Of a stretch of DNA of 39,987 bases, positions 11,016 through 24,173 are shown piece after piece. The stretch's first letter is position 1, and each line of letters opens with the position of its first letter. The translations under genes were made by a program, and so were the position numbers. Source of the DNA: Lingula anatina (taxonomy: Eukaryota > Brachiopoda > Lingulata > Lingulida > Lingulidae); contig NW_019775664.1 in assembly GCF_001039355.2 (NCBI RefSeq), positions 1-39,987 of the forward strand. The letters are read 5' to 3'. Under the pieces are notes generated by a model. It was not told the DNA's origin and did no database searches. It saw only the letters and a program-made list of their open reading frames with translations.

Positions 11016-14000
11016 TCAGACACCTGTGTTAGGAGCACTTTGTTGTCCATTTGGAGCCAACCCCGTTCCCTGTGCATTATCAGCAGTCCCCTGTATTTCC
11101 TCTTCCTCTTCCATATCCCTGTGTATTGAGCTGTTAGAACTGCTTGTGGAGCCAGTCTGGCTGGCTGTCTCTACAGAGTCTGTGCTTCTCACCAGAGAAG
11201 CTGCATCAAAGTTCATGGCTGCCTGAGCTTTACGGATCATGTCCATGTTAGGAGTAAAATATAAAATGTTCAGACTGATGCACAATGGAAATGTGACATG
11301 GCGGTCCAAGACTAACACAACTGTCTCCTGTAATACACAGTAAAAAAAGTAAATCACCATGATATGTGAAGATGTTTTAGCCTTATATTGTTCTCTTTCT
11401 ATCTACCCTGAATCCACTGACAATCCTTTTTTTTAACTAAATCACTGTAAGATAGACTTGACATAATCCAATTTATCACTAAACAAACATAAGCAACACT
11501 AATATAAGCCAGACCTGTTAATAATACTCTATAGCTAATGAAGCAAGATGCTAACCGAAAACCAACCCACTGATAACTAAAATATAAGCCATTCACCCTT
11601 TGCAAAATGTGACAACATAAAAACTAATAAATTATCCAGACCTGTGTAGAGTGTAGAACATGATCTAAACCCCACAGGTCTGTGCTCACCTCATCTTTTC
11701 CAAGACTGAGATATTTAATACCACTGGACTTAACATACTCTGTATGTCCTAGAGTATCAAATGACGACACAGTCACTCTGAAATAAGAAGATATTTTAAC
11801 ATAAAATTAAATGTAGATCGTTCATATCTAACAAAACGAATTCCAATAGCATACAGTGCACACACACACACGCGTGCGCATGCACGTGCACACACACAGT
11901 TCACTTATAGACCTAGCCCATTTGCAACATTCTTCATCTACTCACCAACTCATTTAGAACTTTTTAAAAGTTAACCTTTTTAACCTGTTTAAATTCAATA
12001 CCAAAATGCTCATCTGAATACTGACCGAAATGCTAAATATCTCTTTGCCTGTAAACTTATAGAACTTTGGCATTCTTGACTGTAGGTGTTCCTCTTCAAT
12101 ATCAGCAGGCTGGAAAAAGTCAAGACATATATGGACCAGTTGTTTTAACATGATAATAGTAATTTGCCAAACAATTTATCACTGAAAATCTTAAAATTTC
12201 TAGTCAAACACCACTAATCCAGAGGTCACTGAAAAACTTTTTATCATGTTTAAAAGGCATGAAACACTCTCCCTACAGTTAATGTATCAAACATATGGCA
12301 GCTCATAGCCTTTTGGTGATTAATTCTCAGACTTGCCATATTCTGACCTATTGCTAAACTTACCCATTGGTAAAAGTGACTAGCAGATCCACTCCAAAAT
12401 GATAGCCAGTCCACCTCCAGCAATACTGAAATATAAAAGACACACCCTCATTATTTGATAAGCAAAATTTTCCTAGTTTTCACACAATATGCAGCTTGAT
12501 GTCTGCATGTATACTTCTTGTACTAGGGATTAGCAAGTGTCATGAAGTTACTCTTAACATAAAGTTAAACACTTAATCTACTAACCTGCATATAGGGGCC
12601 CACAAATTCTACATATGTATTGGCATAATTGGCATATGTTGTATGTTTAGTTCTTGGAACTTTCAGATGTTGTTTCTTTATAATTCTGGTTCAAATTCAT
12701 ATAAATAAACATACTGAATCCACAGACATACTCTTGGATTAACTGCATTAAATAACCCATAATTTTCGCCTTCAAACTGAGAGTTGGAATAGTACCTCCT
12801 TCTCAGTTTTCAGCACCCTTCCATATCTGACAGCTGTCTGGTAGAAGATCTCATCCCCAATGTCCTTAGGCCCCAGGTCCAGACCCTGTTCCATCTTCAG
12901 CATGTGGTGCCACTGACACTTGTACCAAGGGTAGAGCCAGGACTCAGGGACAATCCTGTCCCTTTCTAACACCTGGGTTGACGTGATGTCATTCACTAGA
13001 TGCTGGAACCTCAGGCATTGGAAGGCTTCAACGTACTGCTGGCCTTTCTCCGTCTCCAAGAAATAGACTGTGGGTGGCTCTGAAACAGGCAATTGTGTCT
13101 TCAATTTTAGGCAAACTGCAGTTTGTTTGATTACCTATGATTTGTTTTGTATTTTTAAATATAAATTGTGCAAAGAAAATGATTATTTCAAAACTGTATA
13201 AAAGCAAAATGAATCTGAAAAAAAAAAATCAAATATAGGGAAAACATATAAAGATATTTCCTTTCATTACTTGAACAGTAATCAGAATCCACTGAAGACG
13301 CAAATTGTTGGTTTACCTGTACTTCTGAAATAGCTGTCTGCTTCTTCAGCAACCTGCTTGGAACTACCACTCCATGTTGGTGTACACAGGAGAAACATCC
13401 ACTAAAAACAAACAGAGATCCCTTAAAACATGTATTTAATGCAAATTCTTAGTTCATGTTTCTTAGCTATGTTGACAAATAAAGGGCTTTTTAAACAATT
13501 GTGACAGTGTGACTCTAAGAATTTTGAGTGCAGAAAAGAAAAGTTAACTTTTTTTTACTTACAGGGTATATAAATAGTGTTGGGTTTTAGTAACGTATAC
13601 ACAACGAGTGAAGAACATTTTATTTCATTGAATCAGTGATGTAAAATGGGCATGGTTCCTAGAAAAATTGCACATTTCAGGCCTGTAGCCAGGGGGGTTT
13701 GCCAGAAAAGGTCCACTCTGGGTAAAATTTTATCTAGGTACGTGAAGGTTTCATGGTAAAAGGTCCACTTTTCCAGAAAAAGAATCCCTTTTTGAAATTG
13801 CTGGCTACAGGCCCATATTTTGTGTCTGAAATGAGTCCTATAAATAGGTGTGTCTCATTTCCATCTGTTCATTTCACATCACCAACTCATGACTTACACC
13901 CTTAGTAAATCTGATTTAAAGTTTCAAGCTCATACAGTAGCAGCACAGAGGACAATATGAAGACACTGATAATTTTCTCTGCTGTATTAGCAGTTGCCTT

Positions 14001-17000
14001 GGTAAGTATTTATTTCACAGCTAGCACTGCTATATTATCCACGCCATGGAAGGGGGTTGTTTTCATTGGTCTTGTTTTTTTTTTGTCTGTTTGTTGTTTG
14101 TTAGTGGACAAGATATCTCGAAAAGGATCTCTCACAAATTTTGATGAAATTTTCAGGTTAGACAGTGATTGGGATAGGAAAGAAGTTGACAAGTTCACTT
14201 GAATCTAGGTTAAGGAATGTTTTTAAAAAAGAATTATTTATCGTCTTTTTCTTTGGCACAGGTCTTTGCTCTTGGAATGCCTGAGAGTTCAAGAAACATT
14301 TAAAAAAATTATCTAACCATGAGTTTCAGTGCTTATTCCATGCTAATATAACTTTTGCATACAGATGTGAAGAAGATGCACCACACTTGGTCTTAAACTT
14401 AGGCTACAATTTCCTAATCAAGTTAAAATTGGAGGATTAAAGTAACTTCAAAATATACATAGATATTTGTATCTAGGGAGCAGATACCATCCGTGACTGC
14501 AAGACCAAAGCAGACTGTAATGAAGACGAATGCTGTGTCCCTGAAATGAACTTCCTCTTACTGAGCAAGAGGGGTCTGGCAGACTTGCCTTTTCGCCCTA
14601 CCAGAGGTGAGATGTTCTTAACAACTTTAACACCAAACCGTTTAACTGCTGTTTATACTGCAAAAAAACTTAATGCACTAGACCTGTGTCCCTATCTAAC
14701 TAACTAAATATCTAACTAAATAGATATGTATTTAAATAAATGCACACAAATTAAGAACAATTTAGTCCAGTCTAGGTAGCTTTCTAGTTTTTTTGTAAAG
14801 AAAAAAATTTCACTATCTAATTTTGTACATATCAAATCTCACTTCCTCCACCAATGAAGGAGATTGCATTGGTGTTGGCTTGAAGGCAAGATATCACAAA
14901 TAGTCTTTCACAGATTTTGTTATCTATTTGTTCATATAGAGGGCAGATGTGTGGCCTACATCCAGAAAAATGCCTCCTGTCACAATCTGGGCTTTGCTAC
15001 CTGTGGCTGTGCTCCAGGTCTCAAGTGTAATTATTACCCAGATGGCAAGACTAAGAGGAGGATCCCCTGGAAACCTGGCAGTTCTTTTTGTGAGGATGAT
15101 ACCCAATAAACTAAACATTAAAGGACAATGAGAATCGATTTGTTTATCTAATTTTCTTTAGTCTCATTCTGAATTTTGGTATGATGTACAAAAGGTTAAT
15201 AAAAGGCGTCCTAACAAATAATCCGTTGTGGTTTTCTATCAGTGAAACATTAGAATAGGTTGCAACAGCCCAACTAGGCAATGTTTGATTTTCCCCCCAA
15301 ATTAACTTTCTTTATTTTATGAATATCAGGTAAAAAATTGTGCTTATACATATAATCACTGTCTGTCAGCACACTGGCAGAACTTATGTGTATTCCACAT
15401 AACCAAACTTGTTTAAAATACAGACTGCAATACAAATTCTGACTTCTTGTTCCTGAATGGACTTGCTCAAATACCTTACCTTTTTCAGCATGGTATATAC
15501 ATCCATCTCTACCTGCATCACATAGAGATTTGGGGAGGACACCAGTAATTTCATCAGGTCAATGCTACAAACAATTAAATACATATATAACAGTCAATTA
15601 ACATACAACAAACAATTGAATACCTTGGAAAACAGCCAACATACTTGCAAATATGGGATATTTTTTTAATCAAATAAAACAGTGGGCAATTTCAGATCAA
15701 CTTTAAAACCTAGTAATAGCTGACATGAGGGAAGTGAGGGAGTTCAGTGCTGAGACATTATGCCTACAGTGTTTATCATCACTAAATTAAACATGTTTCT
15801 AAATCATCTCTTCACCTGATCTCTCTGAGTAAAGTAGTAGTCTGCATAGTCATGACATGTTTCTCCAGCCACTGGATGCTCTTCTTGGCCACCCCCTGCT
15901 GACCATACATCTGGGCAGCTCCATAGTACCAACAGGCAGTCTTAGCACTGGAATACATAGGGGAAAAATACTGTAAAAACAGTCCAATAAATATCAAATA
16001 ATAACAGTAATTGCTTGATCTTTTCAATTGGGCGGGGGGGATTCTATACAGTAAAAGCATCAAAGATCGAGTCATTACCGTAAATGTATATTGAAGATGC
16101 ATTCCTGTACATGTATTTCATTCCATTTTCCAAAAAAAAAAAATTGATGAAATATATTATCCACGCCATAGAAGGAGGTTGTTTTCATTGGTCTTGGTTT
16201 TTTGTCTATAAATATGAACTAAATTCTCTGTGTCACTCAGCAAGTGAGACAGTGAAAGTCAGTAAGGAAAATCTCAACACAAAATTTTTGTTGTTTCTAT
16301 TCCTTCATGGTGAGGTCACAAGCATTTCAGCTGACCCCCAAAATACAGTTGTTTTGAAAGATGCTTTACAGCACATAGGTAGCAGAAGTAAGCAGCCAAG
16401 AGACATGTAAGCTGCCTCACCTAATAGTCTCCTTCATTATTTCTGCACACTGACAAATAAGGCCTTCCTGGAATGACAAATGCCATTGTGTCAGATGGGC
16501 ATAAATTAATAGCTTGAAAATTGTGGCTTTGCAGAAAAAAAAAAGAATTCCTATATATCATTATGCACAGTCAGAATACCTGTAATACATGTATAATACC
16601 CCATTAACATTTTTTTAAGTGTACAATAATTCTATTAAACAAAGGAAGCCAATCAAAATTTGACAAATCTCAACAATGCTGAAAATTCAGAGGCATTTAC
16701 AAAGTCGCTGACACAAAAATAATTATACTAATAAAATTAAACCTGGACTTATCTATGGCACATATGCAAAGAATTCATTTCTAGGATGACTAAGGGTGCA
16801 TTCCCATAGATTTTAGATCGATCTATCCCCGTGGGGAGTCTCACTAGATTACTGTCAGATAATCTGGCTTAAATGTCCGACCCGCTTACTACAAGCTGTA
16901 AGGGGGTAATTAACTTTTGTGCCCGCTCGGCTGACAGCTATTTAGCGTGAACCCCCAGGGAGTTGGGTCGATCTAGTTGGATCGATCTAATCTCTGGGAA

Positions 17001-20000
17001 TGGGGTCTTAGTCATTGTTATATCAAATTTCCAGTCTTACCAGTTGTAGTAGTGTGGCTGCCGCCAAGGCACTCACTACATTGGCAGGCTTGATGGACAC
17101 ATCATCACGATACAGAGATCCAAATGCAATCTTCAAGGCTGAAAAACACAAGAATTAATTTATCAAGGCTAGAATACATAATGTCTGTCCAATCCTATAC
17201 AATAAAAATAGGGATTGATTTCTACCTATCACAACATTTAAGGAAAAATTAAGTGCTATGTTCGACACAACAAAAGTTACCCTAGGTCATACAAGTACTC
17301 AAGCCAATCAGTGATGATATTAATATTGTTTAAAATACCATAATTACATGATACTCATACAGTACAGGATTATTACTCCAAAGAATAGCTTTCTTTTCAA
17401 AACGCAAAATAAAATCCATGCAAATTGTTTTCTGCACCTTGGAGTCAATCTGTCAATAAAAAAAAAATCTGAAAAGAATGCAAAATTCATTTGATTTCAA
17501 CAAGGACGTGTCCAGAGCTACAATACCATTACCTTCCTCATCAATATTGTCATCAGGGATGTCCATGTTTATCACAGACTGCTCACTTTCTCTCCAAGAA
17601 CCACTGAACATACTTGCAAAGTACCCACACTGAAAACAAAAAAGAGTGTTTGATGGTATATTTTTAAAAATAATCTTAAACAAAGCAAACAAAGTTACTG
17701 AAAAGAAAAAAACTGACTGAAAATTCAGGATCAACAACAGAGCTTGGAGGTGGCAAAAAATGGGGAAATTGCTGCTACTGGCATAAAAAATATATTGCAT
17801 TTATATTGTGATAATATAATACAGTAGCGATATGATTCATATGCGTTGTCACACTCTATGTCAAAACTACAGCAATCCTCTCCGACATACGACACTTGTT
17901 GGTTGAGAAAACTTGCACCTGGAGATCATAAGCCATGTACAGTTAACACTGCAAGGTACTTTCATTCCACAAAGAGTACTGAACATGAAGCTTCTGCTAG
18001 TTTTCCTGGCCTGTCTGGCAACTGCTTTTGTGAGTATTATTTATTTACCCAGAAAAATATGACCACACCTTATTTTGATTCATGCATGCTGTTACTCAAC
18101 TGAGCAAAAGACCACAATTTCAGAGAAAATAAGTGGACCTAAAAAGTAATTTAGGCCGTTGACTCTAATTTGCTATTTTTTCTAATTCATTTCATCTGAC
18201 AGAATGCACTGAAATAAAAACAAAAGAAAAAGCACATATCAGTTCCTGAAAAAATATTATTAAAAATTCAACAAAATTTTCAACTTTTTTTAGAGTGCAG
18301 CAGTGAAGCGTCAAGAATGCACTACAAGTGCTGACTGCCAGAGCAATGAATGCTGTGCCTTGGAGCCTAACCCCTTCATGGTCAGCAAGAGGGAGCTGCA
18401 ACCTGTGCTACAGCCTATTGAGCTCTGGAAACCCAAAACTAAGGACAAAAACACTGACACTTATATTTGCTGTATGTTAATCATGAATGGCAGTTATCAT
18501 TTAAATTAAGCAAAACATGACAATTATCATTTAAATTAAGAAAAACCCAAGTAATATAAAACTATAATAATGAAATAAATAAATAAAGAGAAAATACAGA
18601 TCGAGAGAAGATATAAGTCTTTTATCGGATGAAGATAATAAAAGACATCACATCTGTAATAAGAATTAAAAGAAACTTTTGTTTTTTCCTACTGTAACTA
18701 TGTTCAACTGGCACCTAATATGCAAAAAGGTAAGGTGTAATGCAATGGTTCTCTATTACAGAGTACTGCTATTCCTACATACAAGAGAATGGATGGTGCG
18801 GTAGCTTTCACACCACATGTGGCTGTGCCTCTGGACTCAGCTGCCAGGATATGATGCAACCATTGGAACCCGTCCCTATCGCACAAGTCTCCAAGAGGGC
18901 AATCCCTGGGGACTGGCGCTGCACTAAAGTACAACAGTAAAAGGACCCGATTTAACTGCATCACTGAAACTGTTCTATATATATTACTTTGAAGTGTCTT
19001 TGGTGTAAAACTACCAAGTGAAAATAAAATTCAATCTGATCATATCAGCATTATTCTCATATAATTTTATTCTGGTCTTCTATTTTCATTATTGTCTTCA
19101 TGTCTTCATAGTCTAACTGATATGTTGATTGACTAATCATATTCATTAATCAGAAAACTCACAACATGAATACTATTCACTTTTTATGAAAATTGACAAT
19201 CAAGCATATCATAAAGACAAATCAATGCCTTCAAGTATAAAAATATCAAAAATACTTTTTGTCAAGACAAGAAGTATGTATGTAATTTTGGAATATATAC
19301 AGGTTTTCCCACAATGCTTAAAAGGACTGCAGACAATAAGACCAACTTGTCTCAGTTCTTCTCATTTTCTGTACAGCAACCTACACTTTTGTTTAAAGGT
19401 ACACTACATGTATACTAGATATACTAGTAAATTTGTTAATATGTTAACAACACTTAGTTTAATTTGTGCAATAACATATTTTGATACCACACCCAACATA
19501 ATCCAGCTTAATAGCAAAGTGTGTGACAGAATAACTTGCAAAGTACCTACACTGCAAGCAAAATAGTCTTTTAGGTTGTATTTTTTGAAGTCATCTTAAA
19601 AAAAAAAAGAAAAAAATTGCTTAAAAGAAAAATATTTATTTAAATTTATTTATTTTGGGATCAACAGCAAAGGTAGGAAATGCCTTAATGCTTGTAGTTG
19701 GCAAAAATGCAAAGAAATGAGGAAATTGCTTCTATCTGCATTATGCAATTATTGACTTTGGGAGTGGCCACCTCTTGGCAATGTTAGACCGATAAACTGA
19801 ATGTAAGTGATTTTCTCTAGACCCATAGGTGGACGTGAAAATCTGTGATCATGTCACAAAACAAATTATTGCATTACTATTGTGATAAAATAATACAGTA
19901 ATAATATGATTCATATGAGTTGAAGGCACCCATGTCACACCCTTGTGGTCAAATTTACAGCAATCCCCTTTGACACACCCAATGTCTGAGAAAACCTGCA

Positions 20001-21610
20001 GCTGGAGATCATAAGCCATGTACACTAAACACTGCAAAGGACTGTCATTCCACAAAGTGGTTAAATACTGAACATGAAGCCTATGCTGGTTTTCCTGGCC
20101 TGTCTGGCAACTGTTTTTGTGAGTAACATTTATTTAGCCAGGAAAAGGAGCAGTTGTAGTATATCTAGAAACTACCTTTGAGCATAAGCTCAAAGCTTTT
20201 ATTTTTGAAATCATTTTGTCTTAAAAATTGCACTGAAATGAACTGAAAAAAAAAAATGCTTAATTCTGAAACACTATTCCAAGACTGTAGCAAGTCTGAA
20301 TAAAAAAAAGAAATATATTTATATATTTTAACTTCTTCCCTCCACAGAGTGCAGCAGTGAAGCGTCAAGAATGCACTACAAGTGCTGACTGCCAGAGCAA
20401 TGAATGCTGTGCCTTGGAGCCTAACCCCTTCATGGTCAGCAAGAGGGAGCTGAAGCCTGTGCCACAGCCTATTGAGCTCTGGAAACCTAAAAGTAAGGAC
20501 AAATACAATAGCGCTAATATGTTCAGTACATGAATGGCAGTTATTGTGCAAATTAAGAAAAACAAGCCAAGAACCTGCTAATGAAATAGTAAAGAAATGT
20601 ACAGAAATATAAGATATAAGTCATTATTGGACATATATTTTAATTTCTTAAAGCCACAAAATATTTATAAAGTTCAGGGGCGGATTTAGGCCGTCTTCTG
20701 GGTCTTCCAGAAGACGGTCAGATTTTCAAGTTTACATTGACGGGTATCTAATTTTTTCTGTCGGAAGACGGTCAAAAATGGAGGATGGATCAACAAATAT
20801 AATATGGAAGACTGTCAGAAAATATCTCTGGATCCGCCCCTGAAGTTTCATCTGATGAAATGGATAAGATACCTCATACCAATGATAAAACTTGAAAGGG
20901 GACTTCTGTTGTTGTTTTTTTTTTTCTAGACAGACTATAACCACATATAACTGCCACCTAATATGCAATAGGTAATTATGAGGTCTGTACGGTGGTTCTT
21001 TTGTAGAGTACTGCTACTCCTACATACAAGAGAATGAGTGGTGTGGTGGCTTTCAAACAACCTGTGGCTGTGCCTCTGGACTCAGCTGCCAGGATGTGTT
21101 TAAACCAATAAACCTTGTCCCCATTCAAGAAGTCTCCAAGAGAGATATCCGCCCTGGGGACTGGCGCTGCACTAAAGTACAACAGTAAAACGACCCGATC
21201 TAACAGTATATTTATGAATATTGGCACTGTTGGACATAAACATTGAACTGTTCTTGATGTAAAACTAAATAGTGAAAATAAATTTCAAATTCATATAATT
21301 TTTTTTTTATCTTGGTCTTACTTATTTCTCCTGTCTCCATCTTCTGACATATGTCAATTGACTTATCACATTTGTATATAAGAAAACTATATACTATTCA
21401 TTTTTGAAACTATTTTATATATCAAAATATATTATAAATATCATGAATTTTACATACATATTTTCCAAAATTGCTAAGAGGGGGACTGACAACAAGACTG
21501 ACCGGTCTCAGACCCTTTGAATTTTTTTGTAAAGCAGCTTCCACTTTTGTCTTAAGGTACCTACAGCATTTTTAAGTTATTAAATTAAGAAATGCATTAT
21601 GTACTACTAC

Positions 21611-21696
<86 letters not shown>

Positions 21697-24124
21697 ACAA
21701 CTTCAATTTAATTTGCCCCTGCTGTAACATACCATATTGATACCATATCTGAAATAATCCAGCTTAAAAGCAAAGCGTGCAACTTTGACCATGTGCAAGA
21801 TAAGAGCTTATGACATCATTTCTTACACCTATACAGCAAGGATGGTCAATGCCAAAACATGACAAAGATAATACTGATTTTCCCAGCATGAACTGAAGGA
21901 TTTAAAGGAAGGTAAAAATAGAAAGATTCAAAAGAGACTGGTAAATTACGCAGTAAGGTCAACAACATGAAGAGCTTGTTTGTATTACTCTTTGTGGTTG
22001 GTCTGGCCTATGTAAGTATGAACAATTAATCAATCTTGACAAAATAAGTAGAAGCAAAATCTACTTTAATTTTATTTCATATTCATTACACCTATAAATT
22101 TGTTAACTTTATTTTTTGTTCCATATAAATATACTTCATATATAAAAAAAAAACGATGAATTTATATGACTTCTCCAGGGTGCCGTTGTACTGCCAACCA
22201 AAACAGAATGTCAGTCCAATGATGACTGTGGGGATGGAGAGTGTTGCGCCCCAGAACCGAACCCATTCATTGCAAGCAAGAGGGACGTTTTGCAACCTAT
22301 AAAACCTTGGGAATGGAAACCGAAAAGTAAGACAGAAATGTGTGTGTGTGTGTTTGTGTGTGCATTTGTGCATGCATGAATGATCCTATACATTTTGAAC
22401 ATCCTCAATGACAAATTGGAGTTGATAAGTAAAATACTTCCCAGCATGGACTTGTAAAAATGTAACAATAATCTTTCATAAGCATTACAAATGCAGGGAA
22501 TCCATTAGGAGACTACGAGGAGAGTTTTCAAGTGGATCGAGCATATTTGATCTGCCAATCAGTCACTAGTGGTCCATGGATCAACTTGGTTGTAAACAGG
22601 GCCCAAATGCCTACGAAACACAACATCTTTTTTTGATGTTTTGACGCTTTTTCTTTTCAGATTACTGCTACTCCTACATACAGGAAAATGGCTTCTGTGG
22701 TGGTTTCAGGACCATGTGTGGATGTGCTGAGGGCCTCACCTGCAAGAACCTGTGGCAACCCCCTACCATAGCAACTGCTATCCCTGTAAAAATCCCTACG
22801 AAAATTGATGCTAAAAGGGCTATTGCATTTGGAGATTTCCGCTGTGTTAAAACTACGGAGTAACATGGAACTCTCATAAATTTGAATTTTAAAAATTAAA
22901 GAATACCAAACCACTTATGTGTAAATGATCCATCTACTTCCAAGCCAATAAATCACTAGCTGGTCAAAACATTTTTATCCTCTGTTTTTACTAACTAATA
23001 TCTCAGACAGATTAATTTTCTTTCTTTCCTCACTTTCCCACTTTCCATATTTATTTAGTATGTAGTTATACCAAATAGTGTAACAATACACTGGCTTTAT
23101 GCCTAGAGAAGGCATGTTAATCTGCTTACATTCACTGAGAGTCTCCATCAAGTTGGACCGACATATGTAGAATTGGGACATTGGGAATGGGCCCTGAAGC
23201 TCAGGACATTGACTATAAAGCTGTTTTTGATGACGGCCAGCCCACTCATCCTCCACCAAGGATCAGTTTTAGGACACAACATGATATCAGCTGAAGGGAT
23301 TCACACAGAAAGGTGAAGGGTTATCTGACCTTATATCCATGCATCATGTTCACCGTACATAACACCTTCTCAAACCACAACCGCCACTCAAAACACACAA
23401 GCAGTATGAAGACACTGGTGGTATTCTTAGCCTTGCTGGGCCTGACCTTGGTAAGTAAAAGAGACTAAAATCCAAGGATTTAATCAGTTTTTCAAAAACT
23501 GTCAAGTTTTGTACAAAAACAACCATGACTGAGTACTAACTTTAACTTATTTTGATATCATACCTCAATTCTTTAAGTCAAATTCACAACACTTTCTTAC
23601 AGGGATGATTAAAAACTCCAACCAATATCTAACATATGCAGATCTTCCTTTTTTCCACTTCTTGACTTGTTTTGTGCCATATCTCCAGAGTGCTCTGGTG
23701 CTCCCTACAAAGCGAGAGTGCACCAGCAGTGATGACTGTGATGATGGGCAGTGCTGTGCTGAGGAGCCAAACCCATTCATAGCTAGCAAAAGAGCTGTAC
23801 TACTTCCAGATAAAAGTAATCCAATGACCTGGCAGCCCAAGAGTAAGTGTAAGCTGTGACGGAACAATGTTGTGAAGAAAAAAAAAAGCAAAATTATATC
23901 ACACAGATAAAAGTAGACAGAGCTTCAAAATATGTCCTTTTCCATTTATAATACTCATTTTATACTCTAAATATTATGCATTAAAAGTATTATGTCATCT
24001 TAATGTGTACATACATGTACCAGTACCTGTCAAATTAAGTGGATGCATCAGTTGCTGTAAATATTTATCTATTCATTTGTCAGGTCTAGTGAAAATTTCA
24101 TAAGAAGTTTGGACATGTAATAAA

Positions 24125-24173
<49 letters not shown>

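Larger units (their letters stand above)
19534..21783. repeat. Tandem duplication unit 2 (carries gene 3)
   Basis: Second copy of 17612-19533. It is about 300 bp longer, largely because of a 168-bp MITE (20675-20842) and an 81-bp AT run (21614-21694) that unit 1 lacks. The right end is placed near 21783, where similarity to the end of unit 1 fades. Confidence 0.82.

Noticed and set aside
16084-16410. 108-codon plus-strand ORF
   Set aside because: Lies in a gmcl1 intron, includes a poly-A run and the 44-bp dispersed repeat, and resembles no family; probably chance.
19186-19566. 126-codon plus-strand ORF
   Set aside because: It crosses the tandem duplication junction and the matching part of unit 2 has no open frame, so it is not conserved.
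20165-20565. Minus-strand ORFs over nested gene 3 exon 2
   Set aside because: Shadows of the cysteine-rich exon; they span both intron and exon without splice logic.
22092-22468. Minus-strand ORFs with histidine/threonine runs
   Set aside because: Antisense of nested gene 4 exon 2 and an adjacent TG microsatellite.
22975-23259. 94-codon minus-strand ORF
   Set aside because: Overlaps a dispersed repeat also found at 28144-28205; no recognisable domain.
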